Source: Lachnospiraceae bacterium C1.1 (lineage in GTDB: Bacteria; Bacillota; Clostridia; Lachnospirales; Lachnospiraceae). Taken from it: a stretch of 64,000 bases of DNA. The translations under genes were made by a program, and so were the position numbers. This document shows positions 52,839-61,110 of this stretch, piece after piece. The notes below the pieces were generated by a model. The model was not told the DNA's origin and made no database searches. It was given only the letters and a program-made list of their open reading frames with translations. Numbering within the stretch: the stretch's first letter is position 1; every line of letters starts with the position of its first letter. The DNA is taken from positions 2,367,501 to 2,431,500 of the forward strand of contig JAUISW010000001.1 of assembly GCA_030434875.1 (NCBI GenBank), given 5' to 3'.

Positions 52839-53810
52839 TTATTTATCAGACTTGTCTTTATTCAGTTTTGATATTTCATAGTCTGTATTTCGAACATGTT
52901 TCTGAACATCTTCGAGAATTTTACGGTTTGAAGCAACCGTATCAGCCATAATCCCCATTAACCAGGTAATAAAACCGAGCATAAGCAAGGTACTGGCAAG
53001 GATCAAACTCTGTACGTGACCCATAGCATCATGCATTGCCATAAAAACCAGGAAACGTATTCCAAGCACCATGCCGATAGAAAATGGTACCATTCCAATT
53101 ATCATGAAAGATGTAAGAGGTCTGTACATAACATAACTCCTGAGAATTGTTATAATAGACTTCTTAATATAACCTGTCATGCTGCTGAAAAGTCTGCTTG
53201 GTCTGAGCTCACGATTTGTCCTGATAGGAACAGATGTCATTGGTATTCTGTTTCTGCCTGCCTGTACAATAGTTTCCAGCGTATATGTATATGCATTTGT
53301 AACATTAAGCTGCATTGCAGCTTCTCTGCTGTATGCTCTGAAACCTGATGGTGCATCCGGTATATCTGTGCCGCTTGCCTTCTGAACAACCCAACTGCCA
53401 AGATGCTGCAGCTTCTTTTTAATAGGACTGAAATCCTTCGTATCATCAATAGGTCTCGCACCTATTACAATATCTGATTCCCCATTAATTATTGGCCTGA
53501 CTATTGTTTCAATATCCTCTCCGCAATACTGATCATCCGCATCCGTATTAACAATTATATCTGCACCATTCCTTAAGCAGGCATCTATTCCTGCCATAAA
53601 TCCCTTGGCCAGGCCTCGATTCTGCTTAAAATTAACGACATAATTAACGCCCCATTCTTTCGCCACTTCAACAGTATTATCCTTGGAACCGTCATTGATT
53701 ATAAGGTACTCAATTTCATCTATCCCATCAATATGTTTAGGCAGATCGTCCAGCGCAATTTTTAATGTTTCCGCTTCATTATAGCAAGGTATCTGTATAA
53801 TAAGTTTCAA
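52839..53810 (-). CDS. GT2 glycosyltransferase (DPM1/undecaprenyl-phosphate sugar type) with two C-terminal membrane helices
   Basis: A 323-residue protein. The start is judged to be a TTG at 53810 with GGAGA eight bases upstream, giving KLIIQIPCYNEAETL, the usual GT2 N-terminus; the longer frame from ATG 53858 adds 16 residues of no family character. The DxD metal site is NTDADDQY near 90. Two membrane helices lie near 215-280. It would load a sugar on a polyprenyl phosphate for envelope polysaccharide or glycan modification. It precedes two Wzz-like genes on the same strand. Confidence 0.88.
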   Translation of the reverse strand: MKLIIQIPCYNEAETLKIALDDLPKHIDGIDEIEYLIINDGSKDNTVEVAKEWGVNYVVNFKQNRGLAKGFMAGIDACLRNGADIIVNTDADDQYCGEDIETIVRPIINGESDIVIGARPIDDTKDFSPIKKKLQHLGSWVVQKASGTDIPDAPSGFRAYSREAAMQLNVTNAYTYTLETIVQAGRNRIPMTSVPIRTNRELRPSRLFSSMTGYIKKSIITILRSYVMYRPLTSFMIIGMVPFSIGMVLGIRFLVFMAMHDAMGHVQSLILASTLLMLGFITWLMGIMADTVASNRKILEDVQKHVRNTDYEISKLNKDKSDK

Positions 53811-53899
53811 TTTAATTTCTCCATAATATGAATCAATGTCATTAAGCTTAGCTATCATAACGATTTCTATAAACTTAATAACATTGTCTTCAAAAAATT

Positions 53900-55189
53900 T
53901 TAGATATTTATAATGCCCGCAACCTTCTTTTTCCAGTCAGAAGCCATTGCAATGACATTTTTTATTTCTCTGTATCTTGTTTTCTCTGTCTCTGAAAGAA
54001 TGATCACCGCATCAGCCTCTGTAAGAACTCTGCATTCATCCAGATTCTCCCTGTCTCCACTGATAGTTTTGATCTCATAATTTTTAGAAAGGGACCCAAC
54101 GATCTCATCAAATCTGGCTGCATTTTTCTCATTCCTTTTACCGATCAGAACATATTTCCGAAAATCCGGATAGAAAGTTCCTATCTTGTAAGAGAACATA
54201 TCCATTGACTTAGAGGCAGGAAAAGCAAAGATCTTAAACTTTCTCTCTATTTCTGCTGAAGAAAGCACAAAATCACCATATATCAGATAAAGGCTTATTC
54301 CCATTACTGTTATGATCAAACCAAAGATAATTCCCTCTATAAATCCCTTAACAATATCTTTTTTTGTCGCCGGCTCTGAAGTCTCATGAATTACCTTTTC
54401 TTCATCAGGCTTTGAAAGATTATTAATATTATTATTATAATTAATTATATTCTGCTTAAGGCTGTTAACTTCGTTTTTCTTATTTGTCTGTGTCGTTATC
54501 AGATCATTATCCAGAACAGAACTAAGGTTTTCATTCTGAATTGATATCATATGAGCTGTCTGATTCGCACTCGTACTATCATAATATTCAAGGATCCTCT
54601 CCTTTATCATCGAAGCGACCTTGTCAGCATTTTCTTCATCCTTGTGCTTTAATGTAACATTGATTATACATGTATTTGTATCTGGAGCTGTCGCACAGGC
54701 CTCTCTAAGATAGCCTTCCTTGATCCCAAGCTCCTCAGATACATCTGTCCAGCCGCTTCCGTTCACTATGAACTGATTATAATAATTTGTAAGTGAGTTT
54801 CTGACATTCTGATCCGTTATAGCCGCACCATTTCCACTGACGATCTGCACCTGAAATGTAGCTCTTACCTCTCTGTAGGGATCTATACTCATCAGAATAG
54901 AATTATTAATATAATCATTCTTCACTTCCAGCTGGCTTTCAACATCTGAGATCATCGTGGAATACTTGTCGAGCATAAGATTATATCTCTCAAGCTTTTC
55001 CGCATATTCCTCTTCAGAGATCATGCTTTTCCCTTCCTCATAATTGGAAGTCACCTTAACATGACGGGCTGCACGTACGGTAAAGATCAATGTAATTATG
55101 AGAGTACAGATTAAAAGTAATTTCTTATGAGCGATTATTCTTAAGGCAATTTCCCTTAAGTTTGTATTTGCCTCATAATTATCCGGCAT
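53900..55189 (-). CDS. Wzz-type polysaccharide co-polymerase with degenerate kinase-like C-terminus
   Basis: A 429-residue membrane protein. A first helix at about 25-42, an extracellular coiled-coil region with YRVxATFQV-like strands (about 60-260) and a second helix at 285-305 form the Wzz chain-length-determinant topology. The cytoplasmic end (320-429) looks like a BY-kinase fold, with late ADAVIILSETEKTR, but no Walker A loop is present. So it may bind without catalysis. The ATG at 55189 has GGAGGATA upstream. Forms a pair with the next gene. Confidence 0.82.
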   Translation of the reverse strand: MPDNYEANTNLREIALRIIAHKKLLLICTLIITLIFTVRAARHVKVTSNYEEGKSMISEEEYAEKLERYNLMLDKYSTMISDVESQLEVKNDYINNSILMSIDPYREVRATFQVQIVSGNGAAITDQNVRNSLTNYYNQFIVNGSGWTDVSEELGIKEGYLREACATAPDTNTCIINVTLKHKDEENADKVASMIKERILEYYDSTSANQTAHMISIQNENLSSVLDNDLITTQTNKKNEVNSLKQNIINYNNNINNLSKPDEEKVIHETSEPATKKDIVKGFIEGIIFGLIITVMGISLYLIYGDFVLSSAEIERKFKIFAFPASKSMDMFSYKIGTFYPDFRKYVLIGKRNEKNAARFDEIVGSLSKNYEIKTISGDRENLDECRVLTEADAVIILSETEKTRYREIKNVIAMASDWKKKVAGIINI

Positions 55190-55240
55190 TAATAATATCC
55201 TCCATCTGATATTCAGATTACAAGTGCCTTAAGCTCAGTT

Positions 55241-56776
55241 TTACTGAACTACAGTACCAATAACCTGAGTATTTCTTTCAGCAATAAATCTCATTTCCTC
55301 ATCAATCTCAAAGTTAGATGATTTATCAATGTTTTCAATAACGATAACTACATCCGCATTGGAAATGCTTATGATCATATCCGGATCATATTTTATCTTT
55401 ACACCTGATGAAATCTCAATTCCGCTGCCATCCATTTCATTCTTAAGTGCATTTATAAAAGCGTCATTTGAACCATTAAAGTTTTCACTGGATGCAACGA
55501 ATACCTTTGTGATCTCTTTTTTCTCAGATAATGTCTCTATTTCAGCCTTGAATATCTTTGCAAGCTCATCACAGCTGTAAAAATGAGTCGTTCTGTATCT
55601 AAGCTTTCTGAAAAATGCGCTGAGGCCTTTTTTAGGAGCATTTCCTGATCCTAATGCATAGGTCTTGATTCCGTACTTATCCTCCATGGCATATACAGAA
55701 AGAAGCTTTGATGAAAGAATATAAGCAAGAAGCCAGTAACCGCCTGCAAGGAAAATTCCAAGAAGAGCACCTATAGCAATAAATTTCTTACTGATAGGAT
55801 TAACCTTTGTCTCCTCTTTCACCTCTTCAGTTTCGAGTTCTGCAGCCTTGGTGTCCGCCATGAGGGTCTCAAGCTCCTCATCAGACTTAGCCTCTGCATA
55901 ATCAACCTCCGCAGAGCTCAGTTCCTTCTCAAGAGTTGTTATATTTGTTTCAACTGTTTTGATGTAATTCAGGGCATCATTCTTCGAATTAACTATTCCG
56001 TTGTCAACACCTGTTGTAACCGTTGTATTAAGAAGAGTTATCGTATAGGGTGTGGTAATGTCATTAAGACCCTCGCCTATACCCTCAATACGACGTTTAA
56101 CGTACTCAGCTATAGAATCACAGTATTTTTCATCGGGACCCTTTATTGATACATAAAGAATAGCACTGCTTGTAATATTCTCATCCATACTCTCATTAGT
56201 GGAAAGATATACATTCGTTCCGGAAGGAAAATAATCATATGCACTGATAAGCTCTCTTACATAGGCAGAATCAACTTTTAGATATTCTCCGGCCGCTGTG
56301 TAAAGTTCATCATTTGCCAGTCTTGACTCATAGCTCTTAACTATAAGCTGCAGATTTTCCTGCTGCTGAGCGGAATTTGTTATATTCCCGGAAACTGTGC
56401 TGAGTTTATACTGAAGAGTCTCGGTTACAACAGCAGAGCTGTCCAAATTCATAAGAACGGACTTGCTCAGATAGTTTTCTTTTCCCTTAATTATCTGCTT
56501 ATAAAGAGCTACTCTATGCGCTATATTATCAAGCTCTTCCATTTTTTCCGCATCTGATGCGGTTTCCTCAAGAGCAAGCAATGCGCTCTCGGTCTTTTCC
56601 GATTTAGTCTTGTTAGCACTTTCCTGAGCTGAAATTGCCTTATAGGCACCAACTCCCCCAAGCAATATTGCAAATATGAGCATTGATGCCACTATACTCT
56701 TCCAATGCTCACAGCAATACAGTATGAGATCATTCAGTCTTAATTCGACTTCATTATCTTCGAAATCTCGATTCAT
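55241..56776 (-). CDS. Second Wzz-type polysaccharide co-polymerase with degenerate kinase-like C-terminus
   Basis: A 511-residue protein of the same plan as its downstream neighbour: helix at about 32-50, long extracellular helical region to 320, helix at about 335-355, then a cytoplasmic domain with VFVASSENFNGSNDAF at the place where BY-kinases have their Walker A loop, and late ADVVIVIENIDKS. The essential lysine-serine/threonine of Walker A is missing. It probably pairs with the next protein in controlling exopolysaccharide export or chain length. The ATG at 56776 follows GGAGGAAAA. Confidence 0.8.
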   Translation of the reverse strand: MNRDFEDNEVELRLNDLILYCCEHWKSIVASMLIFAILLGGVGAYKAISAQESANKTKSEKTESALLALEETASDAEKMEELDNIAHRVALYKQIIKGKENYLSKSVLMNLDSSAVVTETLQYKLSTVSGNITNSAQQQENLQLIVKSYESRLANDELYTAAGEYLKVDSAYVRELISAYDYFPSGTNVYLSTNESMDENITSSAILYVSIKGPDEKYCDSIAEYVKRRIEGIGEGLNDITTPYTITLLNTTVTTGVDNGIVNSKNDALNYIKTVETNITTLEKELSSAEVDYAEAKSDEELETLMADTKAAELETEEVKEETKVNPISKKFIAIGALLGIFLAGGYWLLAYILSSKLLSVYAMEDKYGIKTYALGSGNAPKKGLSAFFRKLRYRTTHFYSCDELAKIFKAEIETLSEKKEITKVFVASSENFNGSNDAFINALKNEMDGSGIEISSGVKIKYDPDMIISISNADVVIVIENIDKSSNFEIDEEMRFIAERNTQVIGTVVQ

Positions 56777-56860
56777 GAATCTTTTCCTCCAAACTTTAAT
56801 AAAAATCTATTTTCCCTGTTTTCCCGGCTGACCTGTCAAACTGTCAGCACTCAATACCAA

Positions 56861-57745
56861 TCATCTGCGCGGATGAGTCAGATCATAAACTCTCTTAAGC
56901 CTTGTCTGAACCAGATCTGCATATACCTGTGTAGTGGATATATCCGAATGTCCAAGCATCTCCTGTACCGAGTGCAGATCTGCACCATTTTCTACCAGAT
57001 GAGCCGCAAAAGAATGCCTAAGAGTATGAGGTGTTATCTCCGCCTCTATTCCTGCCTTTTTTGCGTAATACTTTATAAGTTTCCAAAAGCCCTGTCTTGA
57101 CATGGCTACACCGGAGCAGTTTACAAATAAAGTCTTTTCATTAGCATCCCTGACCATAACATCCCTTGATCCTGACAGATATGCTGCGAGTGCATTCTGT
57201 GCCTCAGATCCGAACGGTATTACACGATCCCTGTTTGCATCATGACAGTCTATATATCCCATTCCAAGATTAACATCTGTAACATTCAGTGATATAAGCT
57301 CGCTCACCCTCATTCCGGTAGCATATAAGAGCTCGAGCATAGCCCTGTCCCTTATTTCCTTCGGACTGTCTCCCTTTGGAGCCTCCAGAAGCCTTATAAC
57401 CTCATCCTGTGTCATTATTGTAGGAATCTTTTTCTCTATTTTGGGTGCCCTTAAATTCTCGGCAGGCGAATAATTTATAGCACCTTCTTTAACAAGGTAG
57501 TGGAAAAACGCCTTGACCGATGCAATATTACGGGAAACCGTCGCCGCAGTGAAATTCTTGTTTTCCAGATCAAGCACAAACAATGAAAGATCCGTCTCTG
57601 TGATCTTGGACACATCCTCTATTCCTTTAACTGAAAAATAAACAATAAGTTTTGTAAGATCTCTCTTATATGAAAGCTCAGTATTTACTGAAGCCTTTTT
57701 TATATCATGTAGGTAAGTTATGAACTCGCTGAGCAGTTCTTCCAT
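56861..57745 (-). CDS. xerD: Site-specific tyrosine recombinase XerD
   Basis: A 294-residue recombinase, exactly the XerD length. An N-terminal SAM-like domain (1-100) is followed by the catalytic domain with R in ATGMRVSEL, HTLRHSFAAHL giving H-x-x-R, H in LGHSDISTTQVY and the nucleophile tyrosine in that same motif. It resolves chromosome dimers at dif. The start ATG at 57745 has GAGAGGGTGA upstream; the longer frame overlaps a terminator. It lies 23 kb inside chromosomal DNA and is not the ICE integrase. Confidence 0.93.
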   Translation of the reverse strand: MEELLSEFITYLHDIKKASVNTELSYKRDLTKLIVYFSVKGIEDVSKITETDLSLFVLDLENKNFTAATVSRNIASVKAFFHYLVKEGAINYSPAENLRAPKIEKKIPTIMTQDEVIRLLEAPKGDSPKEIRDRAMLELLYATGMRVSELISLNVTDVNLGMGYIDCHDANRDRVIPFGSEAQNALAAYLSGSRDVMVRDANEKTLFVNCSGVAMSRQGFWKLIKYYAKKAGIEAEITPHTLRHSFAAHLVENGADLHSVQEMLGHSDISTTQVYADLVQTRLKRVYDLTHPRR

Positions 57746-57775
57746 AAAATTCACCCTCTCCAATTTACTGCAAGT

Positions 57776-57803
57776 CAAAAAACGCGCACCTCCCCAAGTG
57801 CGC
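57776..57803 (-). terminator. Terminator upstream of xerD
   Basis: On the minus strand GCGCAC-TTGGGGAG-GTGCGC (57803-57784) is followed by a T-run (57783-57776). It would end transcription from the Nudix gene before xerD. Bases 57804-58007 hold no gene, only an eight-base inverted repeat CACAAGAT/ATCTTGTG at 57893 and 57931. Confidence 0.8.
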
Positions 57804-58007
57804 CACTATAGACATTATAATGGCTGTGAGAGTGAAAATCAAATGCATTTTTAGCTCTAAAAGAGGCTTTGAAGCCCTGTTTTTAAGAAAATCACAAGAT
57901 ATCGAACACTGCTTTAATCCGTTTCGCAACATCTTGTGCCGTAAAAAATTGCATTTTTTTAATTTATGTCAAGCGATTACGTAAACAAACCCTACCTGAT
58001 ATCTCTT

Positions 58008-58553
58008 TTATTCTTTATTATCGGAAATAAATGCAATATAACTCATTATTGCCGCTATAGTCTTTGAATCCTGTATCTCCGCTTTGAATATCTTTTCCTT
58101 AAGTTCCTCAGGACTGAATTCCCTGATCTCTATAAATTCATCCTCATCGAGATGCTGCTCAGTCTTTTCAAGTCTGTCTGCAATATATATCTCAATCTTC
58201 TCATTACAATATGCTATCGCTGTATCGACAGTTATAAGATGACGCATCCTTCCAGCCCTGTATCCAGTCTCTTCTTCAAGTTCCCTTGCCGCAGCAGCCT
58301 CAAAATCCTCATCGCCGTCTCTTTTCCCCGCCGGGATCTCAGTTGTGATCCTGTCAAAAGCAGGTCTGTACTGACTCACCATTATTATCTTCCCCTCGTC
58401 AGTCACCGCCACTACTGCCGCCGCACCATTGTGCAGCATTATATCATATTCTTCTACCGCACCATTTGGGAGTTCATAGGTATCAACACAGTAATCAAGA
58501 ATATTAGACTTTCTGAGTTCCGTTCTTTTAAGAAGCTTAAATTTTTTTAACAA
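58008..58553 (-). CDS. Nudix hydrolase, ADP-ribose pyrophosphatase type
   Basis: A 181-residue enzyme. The Nudix box reads GKRDGDEDFEAAAARELEEETGY (pattern; residues about 76-98), with RELEEETG as its core, preceded by MVSQYRPAFDRITTEIPAG, typical of the NudF/ADP-ribose pyrophosphatase group. It would hydrolyse ADP-ribose or a similar nucleotide sugar to AMP and sugar phosphate. The start is a TTG at 58553 with GGAGG upstream. Divergent from coaX. Confidence 0.93.
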   Translation of the reverse strand: MLKKFKLLKRTELRKSNILDYCVDTYELPNGAVEEYDIMLHNGAAAVVAVTDEGKIIMVSQYRPAFDRITTEIPAGKRDGDEDFEAAAARELEEETGYRAGRMRHLITVDTAIAYCNEKIEIYIADRLEKTEQHLDEDEFIEIREFSPEELKEKIFKAEIQDSKTIAAIMSYIAFISDNKE

Positions 58554-58718
58554 AACAACTTCCTCCGATATTGTTTTTTTTACCTCTCTATGTTAGGCTT
58601 TTATAGGCTGTTATATCATAACACAAATAGCAGCAAAGTTATATATTTTGACAACTTTATTGCAGGAGCCTGCATTTAAGTCACCAAAACATATGCATTA
58701 TTACGGAGAGAAAAAAAA

Positions 58719-59492
58719 ATGATACTTGCAATAGATATGGGAAACACAAATATAGAAGTCGGATGTATCGACGGAGACAATATCGTCTTCACCGAACGTC
58801 TGTCTACCGATAACAGAAAGACAGAAATGGAATATGCCGTACTTTTAAAAACAGCTTTCGAACTTCACAACTGTGATCTTAAATCGGTCACCGGAGGGAT
58901 CATTTCATCAGTAGTGCCGCCTCTGACCCACATTATCAAGCAGGCTGTCCGTATGCTTTTTCATTTTTCGCCTATGGTTGTTGGAGCCGGGATCAAAACA
59001 GGCTTAAATATAAAAATGGATAACCCTGCAATGGTCGGTGCGGATCTCGTAGTTGACTCCGTTGCCGGCATGTATGAATACGGTGCTCCGCTTATAATCA
59101 TCGATATGGGTACCGCGACCACCATAACCGCTCTTGACAAAAGCAGCAGTTACATAGGAGGTGTTATCATCCCGGGCCTCAGGGTTTCACTTGAATCACT
59201 CGTAAGTCAGACCTCTCAGCTTCCAAGAGTATCCCTCGGCACTCCCAAAAAATGCATTGGGAAAAATACCGTAGACTGCATGAAGAGCGGACTTATATAC
59301 GGAGAAGCAGCCCGAATAGACGGTATGATCGACCGATTCTTTGAGGAACTTGGATGTGAAACAAAGATCGTTGCGACAGGCGGACTTTCAAAGATCATCA
59401 TACCAAATTGTCATCATGATATAATACTCGACAGCGATCTGATGCTTAAGGGCTTAAAACATATCTACGAAAAAAATGTCAGGGCTAAATAA
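58719..59492 (+). CDS. coaX: Type III pantothenate kinase
   Basis: A 257-residue CoaX. The phosphate loop is DMGNTNIEVG at residues 5-14, the second motif IIDMGTATTI is at about 127, and GGVIIPGLRVS follows near 147; these are ASKHA-fold signatures. It phosphorylates pantothenate in the first step of coenzyme A synthesis. The ATG at 58719 has GGAGAG upstream. The length is typical for the family. Confidence 0.96.
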   Translation: MILAIDMGNTNIEVGCIDGDNIVFTERLSTDNRKTEMEYAVLLKTAFELHNCDLKSVTGGIISSVVPPLTHIIKQAVRMLFHFSPMVVGAGIKTGLNIKMDNPAMVGADLVVDSVAGMYEYGAPLIIIDMGTATTITALDKSSSYIGGVIIPGLRVSLESLVSQTSQLPRVSLGTPKKCIGKNTVDCMKSGLIYGEAARIDGMIDRFFEELGCETKIVATGGLSKIIIPNCHHDIILDSDLMLKGLKHIYEKNVRAK

Positions 59493-59503
59493 ACCCTGAC
59501 ATT
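59471..59503. terminator. Bidirectional terminator between coaX and the PHP gene
   Basis: Ten-base arms AATGTCAGGG (59475-59484) and CCCTGACATT (59494-59503). A and T runs flank it on both sides. The coaX stop codon lies in the loop. Confidence 0.85.
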
Positions 59504-59507
59504 TTCA

Positions 59508-60299
59508 TTATCTTCCTGTTTTCAAGAAAAGCTCCTTTTTCTTGAGCTCGAGCTTTCTTTTACGCTTTTTCATAAGCGCTCCGAAATTATTGTAACACCA
59601 GAATGATTTTTCCACAAAATAGTGGAATTTTCCCATCTTCTCCCTCACCGTATGATGATATAATTCTCCTCCGCATGAAATTCCTTTTGCACCAGACTTA
59701 AAATAATCTATAAGCTCAGATTCTTTTTTTATGCCATCCGGTATCTCCGTCCAGGCAAGTCCCACGCAATCAAGCCGGTGAGCATCTGAGCCGCCGGTGC
59801 CAGGCTTCCTGTAAACATTTGATATCATTCTCGCTTCAGCATTACTCTCTTCATCTTCACATGCATTAAAGGCCTCAACGAAATCAAATTTGATCATCGT
59901 CGAAACCTTATGAGCCCTTTTATTATTAGAATAACTCATATATCTTGAACCGCAGGGATGTGCCGGTCCAAGTATCCCGCCATACCTGTGGACTATCCCT
60001 ATGAGCATCTCTACAGGCATGCCTCTCATTTCGAGTATTCTGAATTTTATAGACTCCGGAACAATCACTATAATATGACCTGCGTCAATAGTATCATATT
60101 CAATACCCTTAAAAACAACAAAGTCATCATAATGTCCCATCATATGCTTTTTATAATATCTGTAGCCGTTATATGTGTCATGGTCTGTAACCACCATGCC
60201 TCCAAATCCCAGAGTCCTGAGTTTACCGACATATTCTTCCAGGGACACTTTCGCGTCCGGCGATCCCTCCCTAGTATGACAATGCATGTCTATTTTCAA
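59508..60299 (-). CDS. PHP-domain phosphoesterase
   Basis: A 263-residue protein with the PHP metal motifs: DMHCHT at 4-9, VVTDHDTY near 37, GPAHPCGS near 114 and GGSDAHRLD near 173. This matches stand-alone PHP phosphatases of the TrpH/YciV kind, which cleave nucleoside bisphosphates or short RNA. The start is a TTG at 60299 with GGAGG upstream. It is 19 bases after the response regulator gene and likely in one transcript with it. Confidence 0.9.
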   Translation of the reverse strand: MKIDMHCHTREGSPDAKVSLEEYVGKLRTLGFGGMVVTDHDTYNGYRYYKKHMMGHYDDFVVFKGIEYDTIDAGHIIVIVPESIKFRILEMRGMPVEMLIGIVHRYGGILGPAHPCGSRYMSYSNNKRAHKVSTMIKFDFVEAFNACEDEESNAEARMISNVYRKPGTGGSDAHRLDCVGLAWTEIPDGIKKESELIDYFKSGAKGISCGGELYHHTVREKMGKFHYFVEKSFWCYNNFGALMKKRKRKLELKKKELFLKTGR

Positions 60300-60318
60300 G
60301 TTATCGCCTCCGTATCGC

Positions 60319-61050
60319 TTAAACCATCGATTCGTCTATCTTTTGAATAAGTTCATTCTTCTTTACAGGCTTTACAAGAAATCCCTTGGGATGCTGAACC
60401 AACGCACTCATTACCATGTCCTTCTCGGAGTTACCGGTAAGGAAAATCACAGGTATACTTCTTCCATTCTCCATAAAACGGATCTTCTGTAAAGTCTGTG
60501 GTCCATCCAGTTCCGGCATAAAGCAGTCCAGCAAAATACAGTCCGGAACCATCTTTTCTATAAATTTAATTGCCTGGGCGCCCGATTTCACACAGGTTAC
60601 GCGGAAACGATCCTCCAGATAACTTTTCATGAGCCTTAAAGCAACAACATCATCGTCCACTACAAGGATCATTTTAGGTCTTCCCATAGCAGCTATAAGT
60701 CGTTCAACAACCTTTCTGAGCTGCTCTGCCTTCATATCAGGCGGTCCTACATAGTCAGGATCAACCTTTATATTCTCATGAAATACCTTCTGTTCCTCTG
60801 CATTTGCCAGCAGCACGCACGGAATATCTTTGTATCGAATATCCTCTTTCAGATCCATTATCTGAAAAATACTCTGACGATTCACTCCTTCAGCGTGAAT
60901 AATGATACAGTCAGGTATATATCCTCTGAGTGTCTTTAAAATATCCGTGCCGGACAAAAGTGCACTCTTAATATCATAAAGCCCTTCAAATGCTCTCTCT
61001 AATTTTCTAAGCTTTTCCAAATTAGATGAAATGATAACAACTTTATTCAC
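60319..61050 (-). CDS. Response regulator with one degenerate and one active receiver domain
   Basis: A 243-residue protein without an output domain. The first receiver (1-120) has lost the phosphoacceptor context, showing IIIHAEG where the aspartate should be. The second (127-243) is intact: acidic pocket VVDDDVV, phosphoacceptor D in LLDCFMPELDG and lysine in LVKPVKK. It is probably a phosphorelay partner of the hybrid histidine kinase upstream. The start is a GTG at 61050 with GGGGGAAG upstream. Confidence 0.88.
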   Translation of the reverse strand: MNKVVIISSNLEKLRKLERAFEGLYDIKSALLSGTDILKTLRGYIPDCIIIHAEGVNRQSIFQIMDLKEDIRYKDIPCVLLANAEEQKVFHENIKVDPDYVGPPDMKAEQLRKVVERLIAAMGRPKMILVVDDDVVALRLMKSYLEDRFRVTCVKSGAQAIKFIEKMVPDCILLDCFMPELDGPQTLQKIRFMENGRSIPVIFLTGNSEKDMVMSALVQHPKGFLVKPVKKNELIQKIDESMV

Positions 61051-61110
61051 GGTCTTCCCCCTATGTATATTCTTACTAACTATATCTTAACACATATAAA
61101 TTCAAAATGT

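Noticed and set aside
56861..57745. XerD as the integrase of the conjugative element
   Set aside because: It lies more than 22 kb inside chromosomal genes, has the housekeeping XerD length and motifs, and is not next to an excisionase or the relaxase end.
57893..57938. Inverted repeat CACAAGAT/ATCTTGTG as a regulatory element
   Set aside because: The arms are short, the loop is 30 bases and no gene start is near; likely chance.
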